Positions 24,893 through 33,076 of a stretch of 64,000 bases of DNA are shown one piece after another (positions within the stretch are counted from its first letter, which is position 1; each line of letters opens with the position of its first letter). Under the pieces are notes generated by a model. The model saw only the letters and a program-made list of their open reading frames with translations. It searched no databases and was not told the origin of the DNA. This stretch comes from an uncultured Oscillospiraceae bacterium (GTDB taxonomy: Bacteria; Bacillota; Clostridia; Oscillospirales; Oscillospiraceae), in the NCBI GenBank assembly GCA_934589835.1, contig CAKTOK010000004.1, forward strand, positions 1-64,000. The letters are read 5' to 3'. A program made the position numbers and the translations under genes.

Positions 24893-25097
24893 AATTATTC
24901 TGAGATAAGGAGGAGTCATCCCTATATGGATACTGACGGCGGCGACCATCCCGGTGACGACCTGAACTGCCATCTGTTTTTGTCAGCATATCTGCGCTGC
25001 GCTTCGCGGGGCAGACGTGCTTTTTTGCGCTTATAGGCACGTTTGAACGCCTACACAGCCCGCAAAAAAACAGACGACAGGAAAGGAGCTACATCAC
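24893..25097 (+). promoter_or_regulatory. Attenuator-type leader of the CNNM transporter (riboswitch-like, class unassigned)
   Basis: The leader contains a short hairpin TCTCA/TGAGA, a hairpin ATCC-CTATAT-GGAT, a long-range pair CTGAC/GTCAG, and an intrinsic terminator at 24986-25026 with six T residues, all before the coding start. A 36-codon ORF (24926-25036) with AGGAGG 11 bases upstream runs across the terminator and may be a leader peptide. The CCTATATGGA string also occurs in the Mg2+ M-box, but the other M-box blocks are missing. Confidence 0.55.
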
Positions 25098-26378
25098 TTG
25101 TCAACAACGACCTGTATCATCATCATGGCGGTATGCCTGACGCTGTCCGCCTATTTCTCGGCCACGGAGACGGCCTTCTCCTCCGCCAACACCACCCGAC
25201 TGCGGACCATGGCGGAGAAGGGCAGTAAAAACGCAGCGCTGGCGCTGCGTCTGCTGGAGCAGTATGACCGGCTGCTGTCCACCATCCTCATCGGCAACAA
25301 TATCGTCAACATCGCCACCGCGTCCATCGGCACGGTGCTGTTTGTCCGGCACTACGGCGACGCGGGCGCCACCATCTCTACGGTGGTGGTGACGGTGGTG
25401 GTGCTGATCTTCGGCGAGATCTCGCCCAAGAGCATCGCCAAGGACTGTGCGGAAAAATGCGCCATGCTGTCCGCCCCCACCCTGCGGGTGCTGATCTGGG
25501 TGCTGCTGCCGCTGAACCTGCTGTTCTCCCTGTGGAAAAAGCTGCTGGCCCGCGTGTTTCGCCTCAGCGCCGACAGCAAGATGTCCCAGGAGGAGCTGCT
25601 GATGCTGGTGGACGAGGTCCAGCAGGACGGCAGCATCGATCGGGACGAGGGCGAGCTGCTGAGAAACGCCATCGGCTTTTCCGAGCAGGAGGCGCAGGAT
25701 ATCCTCATCCATCGGGTGGATCTGGCGGCGCTGCCCGTCACCGCCAGCAAGGAGGAGGTAGCCGCACTGTTCACAAAGACCAAATATTCCCGCCTGCTGA
25801 TCTATGAGGATTCCATCGACCACATCCTGGGCACCGTCCACCAGAAGGACTTCTATGTGGGCTGCGGCGTAACGGAGAAGCCGCTGGCCGACATCATTTC
25901 CCCGCCGGTGTTCGCGCTGGAGAACGAGCCGATCCGGCTGCTGCTGAAAAAGCTGCAGCAGGCCAAGACCCATGTGGCCGTGGTGGTGGACGAGTACGGC
26001 GGCACCTGCGGCATCGTGACCATGGAGGACATTCTGGAGGAGCTGGTGGGCGAGATCTGGGACGAGCACGATGAGGAGGAGGTCCTTCTCCGCAAGATCG
26101 GACCGGAGACATGGCTGGTGGATGCCGCCATGGAGCTTGACGATCTGGCCGCGTATTTCCGGCTGAAGACCGATTCGGAGATGGTATCCGTCAGCGGATG
26201 GGTCATGGAGCAGTTCGGCCGCGTGCCGGAGGCGGGGGAGGCCTTCACCTGCGGCGAGCTGACCGTGGAGGTCACGCGGGTGGAGAATCACCGCATCGAG
26301 GAGATCCGCATTACGCGCTGTCCGGCGGCTGCGGCGGACAGCGCGGAGGAGAAGATCCAAAAACGGCAGGCCGTATAA
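25098..26378 (+). CDS. CNNM/CBS-domain transporter of the HlyC/CorC (MpfA) family
   Basis: 426 residues: DUF21/CNNM transmembrane domain (SAYFSATETAFSSAN, ILIGNNIVNIATASIGT, FGEISPKSIAKD), paired CBS domains (about 200-320; VVVDEYGGTCGIVTMEDILEE) and a C-terminal CorC/HlyC domain. Such proteins export Mg2+ or related divalent ions. The start is TTG at 25098 with AAGGAG 9-10 bases upstream, since the family begins at this point. A leader with an internal terminator controls it, consistent with metal-dependent expression. Confidence 0.9.
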   Translation: MSTTTCIIIMAVCLTLSAYFSATETAFSSANTTRLRTMAEKGSKNAALALRLLEQYDRLLSTILIGNNIVNIATASIGTVLFVRHYGDAGATISTVVVTVVVLIFGEISPKSIAKDCAEKCAMLSAPTLRVLIWVLLPLNLLFSLWKKLLARVFRLSADSKMSQEELLMLVDEVQQDGSIDRDEGELLRNAIGFSEQEAQDILIHRVDLAALPVTASKEEVAALFTKTKYSRLLIYEDSIDHILGTVHQKDFYVGCGVTEKPLADIISPPVFALENEPIRLLLKKLQQAKTHVAVVVDEYGGTCGIVTMEDILEELVGEIWDEHDEEEVLLRKIGPETWLVDAAMELDDLAAYFRLKTDSEMVSVSGWVMEQFGRVPEAGEAFTCGELTVEVTRVENHRIEEIRITRCPAAAADSAEEKIQKRQAV

Positions 26379-26513
26379 ATAAGGAGCAGGAGAAGCGATA
26401 GGAACGTGGCATCCGGTTTTCGCACGGTACGGCTGCCCATGGACGGTTTATCCCCGCGGGTATGGCCGCGGCCATGGCGCTGCCGCAGGAGCAGGAACCC
26501 CTCCAAAGAACAA

Positions 26514-26550
26514 GCAGGGCCCCGTCTCACGCGAGACGGGGTCCTGCCTT
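26514..26550. terminator. Convergent terminator between transporter and exonuclease III genes
   Basis: 15-bp stem (one G-T pair) with loop ACGC; followed by CTTTC on the plus strand. Serves both genes. Confidence 0.75.
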
Positions 26551-26551
26551 T

Positions 26552-27310
26552 CTATGCGTCCGCCAGCTCCAGCACCACGGGGCAGTGGTCGCTGCCGGTG
26601 ATCTCCGGCCAGATGTCGGCGTTCTTCACCCGCGGCAGCAGCCGCTGGGATACGATGAAGTAGTCAATGCGCCATCCGGCGTTGTTCTCCCGGGCGTGGT
26701 AGCGGTAGCTCCACCAGGAGTAGGCGCCGGTCCGCTGGGGGTACAGGGCGCGGAAGGTATCCACGAAGCCGCTGCCCAGCAGCTGGGTCATCTTGGCCCG
26801 CTCCTCATCGGAAAAGCCGGGGTTCATCCGGTTGGCTCCGGGGTTTTTCAGGTCGATCTCCTGATGGGCCACGTTCAGGTCGCCGCAGTAGATCACGGGC
26901 TTCCGGCTGTCCAGCTCCAGCAGGTAGGTCCGCAGATCGTCCTCCCACGCCATGCGGTAGTCCAGACGGGCCAGCTGGTCCTTGGAGTTGGGGGTGTAGC
27001 AGCAAACCAGAAAGAAGTCCTCGTACTCCGCGGTGATGAGGCGCCCCTCATGGCGGTGGACGTCCGCACCGAAGTCGTAGGTCACGGACAGCGGCGGACG
27101 GCGGGTAAAGACGGCGGTACCGGAATAGCCGGCCTTGTCGGCGCTGTTCCAGAAGCGGTGATAGCCCTCCAGCGGGAAGGAGGCCTGCTCCGGCCGCATT
27201 TTCGTCTCCTGCAGGCAGATGATGTCGGCGTCAGCCAGAGCGCAGAAATCCAGAAAGCCCTTGCCCAGACAGGCCCGCAGGCCGTTGACGTTCCATGAGA
27301 TCAGTCGCAT
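26552..27310 (-). CDS. xth: Exodeoxyribonuclease III (AP endonuclease)
   Basis: 252 residues of the EEP nuclease family: MRLISWNVNGLRA, LQETK (metal-binding Glu), YCGDLNVAHQEID, IDYFIVS and the catalytic SDHCPV at the C-terminus. Acts in base-excision repair, cleaving 5' to abasic sites and removing 3' blocks. ATG at 27310 with AAGGAG 9 bases upstream; a longer reading to 27682 is unsupported. Confidence 0.95.
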   Translation of the reverse strand: MRLISWNVNGLRACLGKGFLDFCALADADIICLQETKMRPEQASFPLEGYHRFWNSADKAGYSGTAVFTRRPPLSVTYDFGADVHRHEGRLITAEYEDFFLVCCYTPNSKDQLARLDYRMAWEDDLRTYLLELDSRKPVIYCGDLNVAHQEIDLKNPGANRMNPGFSDEERAKMTQLLGSGFVDTFRALYPQRTGAYSWWSYRYHARENNAGWRIDYFIVSQRLLPRVKNADIWPEITGSDHCPVVLELADA

Positions 27311-27426
27311 AAGCGGAAGCTCCTTTTTCTGTACTGCGGCCATTGTAGCACACTTCTGCCGGATGCACAATGGGCGGGCACAGACAACCGGATTTGACGG
27401 GATGCATGGCAGCGCACGCGGCCCCA

Positions 27427-27466
27427 TGCAGCAAAAAACGCCGTCTAGACGGCGTTTTTTGCTGCA
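27427..27466 (-). terminator. 40-base perfect palindromic terminator after the DUF3793 gene
   Basis: A 20-bp arm with no unpaired loop bases, containing AAAAAACG at one side and CGTTTTTT at the other. Works on either strand; lies just past the DUF3793 stop. Confidence 0.85.
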
Positions 27467-27467
27467 C

Positions 27468-28019
27468 TTATACGGCCACGGCCAGCTGGCCGAGGTCCGA
27501 GCCGGCCCGCCAGCGGGCGCAGTAGTCCTCGGTACACTGCTTGAAGCGGCGGAACAGCTGCCTGGCCCGCTCCTCATCGCTGTACACCTTCCACAGACCC
27601 GCGCACTTGAAATCGCAGGCACGGTGGTCGATGAAGCCCTGCACATCCTCCGGCGGATAGCTGAGGAACAGGCCCACCTCATGGGGGAACTCGCCGCTTT
27701 CGCGGAAGCGGCGAATTAGCTGGGCCACGCAGCGTCCGCAGCCGCCGCAGGGGTAGCCCGCGTCTGATAAGATCCGCTGGGCCAGATGGTCCTGCAGGTC
27801 GCGGTGCAGCTCGGCGGGGCGGTAGAGGTACAGCAGCGCCTGCCCATCCCTGAACCGGATGGGCAGCAGGCACAGGCCCTTGGGGGCCAGCTGCCGGTTG
27901 AGCCGCCGCACGTCCGCCAGCAGGGCGCTGCGGTCGCTGCACGGACAGGGGAACAGGCTGCCGGTTTTGATGCCGGCCAGCGTGGGCGCGGCCTGCTTGA
28001 CGATGATCTCCTCCGACAT
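27468..28019 (-). CDS. DUF3793 family protein
   Basis: 183 residues with FPHEVGLFLSYPPEDVQGFI, GYPCGGCGRC and a C-terminal KCAGLWKVYSD, typical of DUF3793, a family often found near iron/flavodoxin genes in Clostridia. Several Cys (PCPCS, CGGCGRC) could bind metal. Function unknown. AGGAGG is 7 bases before the ATG. Upstream lies a stem AACCGCC/GGCGGTT and GTTA-N8-TAAC, possible operators. Confidence 0.8.
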   Translation of the reverse strand: MSEEIIVKQAAPTLAGIKTGSLFPCPCSDRSALLADVRRLNRQLAPKGLCLLPIRFRDGQALLYLYRPAELHRDLQDHLAQRILSDAGYPCGGCGRCVAQLIRRFRESGEFPHEVGLFLSYPPEDVQGFIDHRACDFKCAGLWKVYSDEERARQLFRRFKQCTEDYCARWRAGSDLGQLAVAV

Positions 28020-28181
28020 ACGATGCCTCCTTCCGGTGTAGTGTGCCGCATTTGCGTGTCGGTATCCATCGGTTAAGTCGCTCTAACTCTTAGCCTGAAG
28101 GAAACCGCCTCTCGGCGGTTAAACGGATTTAACTGAATGATAGCACAACAGGCGCCGCCTGTCAACAGGAAAGCGGAGCGG

Positions 28182-28700
28182 TCACTGCCGCAGCAGGTCG
28201 CGGCGCTGCCGCCAGTCGGGGAGATAGCGCGCCACCTCCCGATAGAAGGCGGGGGAGTGGTCGTGATGCCGGATGTGAGCCAGCTCGTGGACCACCACAT
28301 AGTCGATGGCCTCCTCGGGATAGGCCATGAGGTACAGGGAGAAGCTGAGGCGGTTTTTGCCGGAGCAGCTGCCGAAGCGGGTGCGGGCGGAGGTGACGGT
28401 GATGCCGGTGGGCCGGACGCCCATGCGGGCGGCCCATTGGGCCACCTTCTCCGGCAGACGGTCCTTCGCCTGCTGCCGCCACAGAGCGATCTGCTCCGCT
28501 GCAGGGGCGGGGTGGCTGGCCAGATACGCCTGTCGGCTGGCCAGATGGGCCTCCAGCCAGCGGCGGTGGCGTTCCACAAAGCGGGCGATGTCCGCGTCCG
28601 ATGCACAGTACGGCGCACGGACCAGCGCCGTACCCTCCCGCGTCACCTCCAGCGCCAGCGTGCGCCGGTCGGAGCGGCGCACGGTGTAGTCCACCATCAT
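28182..28700 (-). CDS. YgjP-type zinc metallopeptidase (DUF45/M48-like)
   Basis: 172 residues. The zinc site HELAHIRHHDHSPAFY (HExxH plus downstream His) and the SARTRFGSCSGKNRLSFSLYL stretch split as RFGSCS...LSFSLYL place it in the WLM/YgjP family. Substrate unknown. The ATG overlaps the stop of the upstream DUF1653 gene (ATGA), so the two are coupled. The first ATG is very close to GGGGGAG; the second ATG (28697) is an equally likely start. Confidence 0.85.
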   Translation of the reverse strand: MMVDYTVRRSDRRTLALEVTREGTALVRAPYCASDADIARFVERHRRWLEAHLASRQAYLASHPAPAAEQIALWRQQAKDRLPEKVAQWAARMGVRPTGITVTSARTRFGSCSGKNRLSFSLYLMAYPEEAIDYVVVHELAHIRHHDHSPAFYREVARYLPDWRQRRDLLRQ

Positions 28701-28915
28701 TGCTCCCCCACCGGTACGAAGCGGGGGCCGCGATAGCCGTCCCGCTCCACCGGCTCGGTCCACATGGCGGCGGGCCGCGCCCACAGGCCGCCGTCGCCGT
28801 ACAGGGCGCGGTAGACCACCAGCTCCTCCAGCGTCTCCGAATGGCGGGCGACGCCGATGACCTCGTATTCGTTTCCCTTGAAGTGGCGGTAGCGCCCGGG
28901 CTGTATCGTTGACAT
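28697..28915 (-). CDS. DUF1653 domain protein
   Basis: 72 residues dominated by the DUF1653 motif GRYRHFKGNEYEVIGVARHS, then VVYRALYGDGGLW and MWTEPVERDG. Function unknown. Of two adjacent ATGs I chose 28915, 8 bases after GGAGG. Expressed from a near-consensus promoter that overlaps the divergent one. Followed by the coupled YgjP gene. Confidence 0.85.
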   Translation of the reverse strand: MSTIQPGRYRHFKGNEYEVIGVARHSETLEELVVYRALYGDGGLWARPAAMWTEPVERDGYRGPRFVPVGEQ

Positions 28916-28939
28916 CATGCATTCCTCCGTGAGTGGCTC

Positions 28940-28968
28940 TTGCTTTGTAACGGCTCTCATTATATACT
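28940..28968 (+). promoter_or_regulatory. Promoter of the PPC-Nudix-DUF523 operon
   Basis: TTGCTT, 17-bp spacer, TATACT. Confidence 0.7.
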
Positions 28969-28987
28969 ATACAGCAGAGCTTGTAAA
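28959..28987 (-). promoter_or_regulatory. Promoter of the DUF1653-YgjP operon
   Basis: TTTACA, 17-bp spacer, TATAAT on the minus strand. Its -10 (28959-28964) overlaps the -10 of the opposite promoter (28963-28968) by two bases. Confidence 0.75.
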
Positions 28988-29009
28988 TCAAAAAGGGGAG
29001 GGATGCGCG

Positions 29010-29411
29010 ATGCGGACCGTCTGTGTGCGGCTGCGGCGGGGCGACGATCTGCTGCGGTCCGTGCAGGAGCTGGCCCAGCGGGAGGCACTGTGCTGCGCGG
29101 TGGTGCTGTCCGGCGTGGGCTGCGTCACCAGAGCACGGGTGCGGGACGCCTCCGGTGTCACGGTGCGGCAGCTCGACGAGCCCTGCGAGATCGTGGCACT
29201 GCAGGGCACGGTCAGCGCGGCGCGGTGTCATCTGCACATCGCGCTGGCGCGGGAGGATCTGACCACGCTGGGCGGTCATCTGATGGAGGGGACCGTCATC
29301 AACACCACCTGCGAGCTGGTGCTGCTGGAGCAGGATGGCTGGCGCTGCGGCGTGGAGCAGGATGATGAGACCGGCTATGACGAGATCGTATTTCAGGAGG
29401 AGCGGCCATGA
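29010..29411 (+). CDS. PPC/DUF296 domain protein
   Basis: 133 residues: a stand-alone PPC (DUF296) domain with the conserved GDDLLRSVQELAQRE start, the metal-site HLHIAL and GGHLMEGTV. Bacterial members are trimeric and of unknown function; plant relatives bind DNA with AT-hooks, which are absent here. Start at ATG 29010, 8 bases after GGGAGG. First gene of a three-gene operon joined by 4-base overlaps. Confidence 0.85.
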   Translation: MRTVCVRLRRGDDLLRSVQELAQREALCCAVVLSGVGCVTRARVRDASGVTVRQLDEPCEIVALQGTVSAARCHLHIALAREDLTTLGGHLMEGTVINTTCELVLLEQDGWRCGVEQDDETGYDEIVFQEERP

Positions 29412-29884
29412 AGAATACCACCCTTTGCTATCTGGAGAACCCCCGCGGCGAGTACCTGATGCTGCACCGCGTCAAGAAGGAAAACGACCTGAACCACGAC
29501 AAGTGGATCGGCGTGGGCGGCAAGTGCGAGGAGGGCGAAAGCCCCGAGGAGTGCGTGTGCCGCGAGACGCTGGAGGAGACGGGGCTGACCCTGACGGATT
29601 ACCGCTATCGGGGTGTCATCACCTTCGTATCCGACCAGTGGGAGGGCGAGTATATGCACCTGTTCACCGCCACCGGCTGGACCGGCGCCATCCACGAGTG
29701 CAATGAGGGCGTGCTGGAATGGCTGCACAAGGACGCGCTGGCGGCGCTGCCCCAGTGGGCGGGGGACAAGCTGTTCCTGGACCTGATCCGCACACCGGAC
29801 ACGCCGTTTTTCTCCCTAAAGCTGCGGTACGAGGGAGAGCGCCTGGCCTACGCCGCCCTGAACGGAAAGGAGCTGGCGCTATGA
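29408..29884 (+). CDS. Nudix hydrolase, MutT/8-oxo-dGTP diphosphatase type
   Basis: 158 residues. The Nudix box is complete: GGKCEEGESPEE, then CRETLEETG, preceded by NHDKWIGVG. Likely sanitises oxidised nucleotides (8-oxo-dGTP), as for close MutT/YtkD-like proteins. Overlaps the genes on both sides by ATGA, so it is translationally coupled to PPC and DUF523. Confidence 0.88.
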   Translation: MKNTTLCYLENPRGEYLMLHRVKKENDLNHDKWIGVGGKCEEGESPEECVCRETLEETGLTLTDYRYRGVITFVSDQWEGEYMHLFTATGWTGAIHECNEGVLEWLHKDALAALPQWAGDKLFLDLIRTPDTPFFSLKLRYEGERLAYAALNGKELAL

Positions 29885-30327
29885 TCCTTGTGAGCGCGTG
29901 CCTGCTGGGCTGCGCCTGCCGGTACGATGGGGAGAGCAAGCCCCATCCGCTGGCGCAGCGGCTGGCGGAGCGGGGGCTGGCCGTGCCGGTCTGTCCCGAG
30001 CAGCTGGGCGGGCTGCCCACGCCCCGCGCTCCCTCGGAGCAGCGGAACGGGCAGGTGGTCAGCGCCGCCGGTGCGGATGTGACGGCCCAGTACCGGCGGG
30101 GCGCGGAGGAGGCGCTGCGTCTGGCGCGGCTGTACGGCTGCACGGCGGCGGTGCTGAAGGAGCGCAGCCCCTCCTGCGGCAGCGGGCAGATCTATGACGG
30201 CAGCTTCACCGGCACACTGACGGCGGGCTGGGGCACAGCCGCGGCTCTGCTGCGGGACAACGGCGTCCGCGTGGTGGGGGAGAGCGGTTTGGCAGACCTG
30301 CTGCGTGCGCTGGACGGCAAGAAGTAA
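29881..30327 (+). CDS. DUF523 family protein
   Basis: 148 residues: starts ILVSACLLGCACRYDGESK and contains CPEQLGGLPTPR and KERSPSCGSGQIYDG, the three Cys-bearing blocks of DUF523. Related proteins desulfurise 2-thiouracil; a link to modified-base turnover fits the neighbouring Nudix enzyme (inference). Last gene of the operon, ending in a hairpin. Confidence 0.88.
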   Translation: MILVSACLLGCACRYDGESKPHPLAQRLAERGLAVPVCPEQLGGLPTPRAPSEQRNGQVVSAAGADVTAQYRRGAEEALRLARLYGCTAAVLKERSPSCGSGQIYDGSFTGTLTAGWGTAAALLRDNGVRVVGESGLADLLRALDGKK

Positions 30328-30340
30328 GAGAAGATACGGC

Positions 30341-30368
30341 AAGGAACGCGCCGCTCGGCGCGTTCCTT
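30341..30368 (+). terminator. Terminator after the DUF523 gene
   Basis: 12-bp stem AAGGAACGCGCC / GGCGCGTTCCTT with loop GCTC. Confidence 0.8.
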
Positions 30369-30429
30369 GTGATTTTCACAAGAAACCATACATTGTTTCT
30401 GTGCGTTTCGGCAAAAATGTAAAAAAAGA

Positions 30430-30458
30430 TTGACATTGGCGGACAAAGTTGCTACCAT
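30430..30458 (+). promoter_or_regulatory. Promoter of the LacI regulator/sugar importer locus
   Basis: TTGACA, 17-bp spacer, TACCAT. Confidence 0.75.
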
Positions 30459-30472
30459 AAGCACCGTAAGGA

Positions 30473-30498
30473 CGGTAACGTTTCCGGTAATGTTTCCG
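30473..30498. promoter_or_regulatory. Tandem LacI-type operators
   Basis: CGGTAACGTTTCCG and CGGTAATGTTTCCG, near-palindromes around a central CG, overlap by two bases just downstream of the start point. They fit autorepression by the LacI protein encoded next. Confidence 0.65.
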
Positions 30499-30545
30499 AA
30501 AATGTGAGGGTCCTCCGCAAATTACGACAGGAAGGATCTACCGGC

Positions 30546-31556
30546 ATGACCATCAAGGACATTGCGAAGCAGTGCTGTGTCAGCGTCAGCACCGTATCCC
30601 GCGTGCTGAACGACAAGCCGGATGTCAGCGATGATGTGCGCCGGAAGGTGCAGGCCGCCATCGAGGCCTGCAACTACATCCCCAACGACAGCGCCCGTAT
30701 TCTGGTACGTACCAAGTCCGAGGCCATCGGCCTTGTGGTGCGCGGCGTGTCCAATCCGTTCTATACCGACATCATTCAGGCCATTGAGCAGACCGTCACC
30801 GATGCAGGCTTCTCGCTGGTGATGCAGCAGATTCCCTCCTGCGCCGATGAGGTGCAGCGAGCCGCCGTCATGGAGCGGGAAAAGCGCCTGCAGGGCATCA
30901 TCTTTCTGGGCGGCCGTTTTGACTACACGCCGGAGGATCTGGCTATGCTGAATGTGCCGTTCGTATGCTGCTCCTACTCCAACCAGTACGGCACGCTCCG
31001 CACGGGGGAGTATTCCGCCGTATCCATCGCCGATGAGGCCACGGCCCAACAGGCCGTGGAGCACCTGTACGACCACGGACACCGCCGCATCGCGGCGCTG
31101 ATCTGCCGTCCGGACGACCAGTCCATCAGCCAGCTGCGCTATCAGGGCTACTGCAAGGCGCTGGAGAGCCACGGCATCCCGCTGGACGAGGAGCTGGTCA
31201 TGTGCGCCGGCAGCTTCGACATTCGGGCCGCTTATGCCGCCGTCAGCGAAAGGCTGCGGCAGGGCGCGGATTTTACGGCCCTGTTCGCCATTGCCGACTC
31301 CATGGCCATCGGCGCCATGCGTGCTCTGCGGGACGCGGGCCGCGCCGTGCCGGAGGATTGCTCCGTTATCGCCATCGACGGGCTGGAGCTGTCCGCCTAC
31401 ATCGAGCCGCCGCTGACCACCCTGTGCCAGCCCATGGAGGAGATGGGCCGCCGCAGCGCCCAGATCCTGCTGGGCATGATCCGCGGACACGGCGCCCACT
31501 GCTGTGAGGTGCTGCCCACCCAGCTGAGGGAGGGGCGCTCCGTCAAGTCCCTGTGA
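30546..31556 (+). CDS. LacI-family transcriptional regulator
   Basis: 336 residues: HTH with hinge helix (TIKDIAKQCCVSVSTVSRVLN) and a sugar-binding periplasmic-protein-like domain. ATG at 30546 starts the HTH; GGAAGGA lies about 10 bases upstream. It is followed on the same strand by the genes of a carbohydrate ABC importer and malQ, so it probably represses sugar (alpha-glucoside or maltodextrin) uptake. Two operator copies lie in its own leader. Confidence 0.93.
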   Translation: MTIKDIAKQCCVSVSTVSRVLNDKPDVSDDVRRKVQAAIEACNYIPNDSARILVRTKSEAIGLVVRGVSNPFYTDIIQAIEQTVTDAGFSLVMQQIPSCADEVQRAAVMEREKRLQGIIFLGGRFDYTPEDLAMLNVPFVCCSYSNQYGTLRTGEYSAVSIADEATAQQAVEHLYDHGHRRIAALICRPDDQSISQLRYQGYCKALESHGIPLDEELVMCAGSFDIRAAYAAVSERLRQGADFTALFAIADSMAIGAMRALRDAGRAVPEDCSVIAIDGLELSAYIEPPLTTLCQPMEEMGRRSAQILLGMIRGHGAHCCEVLPTQLREGRSVKSL

Positions 31557-31613
31557 TTCGGTTTTTGCGCCGGAAATGGCGTGAAAATAAATTTATTGAA
31601 GGAGTAATCTGAA

Positions 31614-32933
31614 ATGAAGAAGTTTCTTGCAATGCTTCTGGCCCTCGTCATGGCGCTGTCTCTGGCAGCCTGCGGCGAGCAGAAGCAGCCCGATGCCGAT
31701 CCCAATGAGGGCGGCGACACTGCCGCTACCGGCAGCGTGTATTACCTGAACTTTAAGCCCGAGTCCGATGCCGCGTGGCAGACTCTGGCCGCAGCCTACA
31801 CCGCCGAGACCGGCGTGCCTGTCAAGGTCGTCACCGCCGCTTCCGGCCAGTACGATACCACGCTGACCGCCGAGATGGATAAGGACACTGCTCCCACCAT
31901 GTTCCAGGTGGGCAATGTGGGCGCTGTCAACAGCTATGGTGAGTTCTGCTACAATCTGGAAGGCACCGATGTGTATAACCAGATGACCACCCATGACTTC
32001 GATCAGAAGAACGCCGACGGCGAGACCGTATCCATCGGCTACTGCTATGAGGCCTTTGGCATCATCGTCAACAAGGCCCTGCTGGAGAAGGCCGGACACT
32101 CTCTGGATGAGATCACCAACTTCGACTCCCTGAAGGCCGTTGCCGATGACATCCACGCCCGTGCCTCCGAGCTGGGCTTCGATGCCTTCACCTCCGCCGG
32201 TCTGGACGGCTCCTCCTCCTGGCGTTTCTCCGGCCATCTGGCCAATATGCCGCTGTACTACGAGTTCCGCGATGACAATGTCACCGCTCAGCCCGCCACC
32301 ATCAAGGGCACCTATCTGGACAACTTCAAGAGCATCTGGGATCTGTACATCACTGACTCCGCCACCACCGGCGCCGCCCTGCTGTCCGCCACCGGCGATC
32401 AGGCCGAGGCTGAGTTCGGCCAGGGTGAGGCTGTGTTCTATCAGAACGGTACCTGGGAGTACAGCAATCTGACCTCCGCCGACAAGTTCGGCATGAACCC
32501 CGACGATCTGGCCATGATCCCCATCTACTGCGGCGTGGACGGCGAGGAGAAGGCCGCTCTGTGCTGCGGCACCGAGAACTGCTGGGCTGTCAACAAGAAC
32601 GCCTCCGAGGAGGACATCAAGGCCACTCTGGACTTCATGAACTGGGTCGTCACCTCTGACGCCGGCACCACCATGCTGGCCGAGCAGTTTGGTCCCTGCC
32701 CCTTCAAGAACGCCAAGACCCCCGAGAACGTGTTCTTCGCACAGGCCAATGAGTACATTGCCAACGGCAACTACACCGTCACTTGGGCGTTCAACTGGAC
32801 TCCCGCTGTGGACGATTGGCGCGCCGCTGTCGTGGATGCGCTGAGCCAGTACACCACCGGCTCCGGCAGCTGGGACAACGTCAAGACCGCGTTCGTGGAA
32901 GGCTGGGCTACCCAGTACGCCAACGAGCACTAA
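31614..32933 (+). CDS. Sugar ABC transporter substrate-binding lipoprotein (family 1)
   Basis: 439 residues. Lipoprotein signal with lipobox LAAC (cleavage before Cys20), acidic linker, then a solute-binding protein family 1 fold (TWEYSNL, GTENCWAVNKNA, EYIANGNY...AFNWTP). Binds an oligosaccharide outside the membrane; adjacent malQ suggests maltodextrin. Codon use is strongly biased (ctg, aag, gcc), as for highly expressed genes. A weak internal promoter (TTGCGC-17-TAAATT at 31565) may precede it. A hairpin after the stop probably sets a higher mRNA level than for the permeases. Confidence 0.93.
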   Translation: MKKFLAMLLALVMALSLAACGEQKQPDADPNEGGDTAATGSVYYLNFKPESDAAWQTLAAAYTAETGVPVKVVTAASGQYDTTLTAEMDKDTAPTMFQVGNVGAVNSYGEFCYNLEGTDVYNQMTTHDFDQKNADGETVSIGYCYEAFGIIVNKALLEKAGHSLDEITNFDSLKAVADDIHARASELGFDAFTSAGLDGSSSWRFSGHLANMPLYYEFRDDNVTAQPATIKGTYLDNFKSIWDLYITDSATTGAALLSATGDQAEAEFGQGEAVFYQNGTWEYSNLTSADKFGMNPDDLAMIPIYCGVDGEEKAALCCGTENCWAVNKNASEEDIKATLDFMNWVVTSDAGTTMLAEQFGPCPFKNAKTPENVFFAQANEYIANGNYTVTWAFNWTPAVDDWRAAVVDALSQYTTGSGSWDNVKTAFVEGWATQYANEH

Positions 32934-32953
32934 GTCTCACTGACACAAAGGAT

Positions 32954-32989
32954 ACAGGCGGGGCGGGCGTGATCGCCCGCCCCGCCTGT
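32954..32989 (+). terminator. Intra-operon hairpin between binding protein and permease genes
   Basis: 16-bp stem with loop TGAT and no T-run. Typical of partial termination or 3' mRNA protection of the binding-protein message. Confidence 0.6.
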
Positions 32990-33076
32990 GCCATATCCGT
33001 GGTGGCGTGAGCTGTTGGCCGAAGGCTTCGGCTAAGAGCTTTCGCCATGACAATAACGCAGAACAGGAGTGAAAGA

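Noticed and set aside
22115-24973. 952-codon open frame on the minus strand opposite the PBP gene
   Set aside because: GC-rich third positions create long open antisense frames; its Val/His/Gly-rich translation shows no domain, while the plus strand has all PBP motifs.
24893-25026. M-box Mg2+ riboswitch
   Set aside because: Only one hairpin string matches; the other conserved M-box blocks were not found by eye, so I left the class open.
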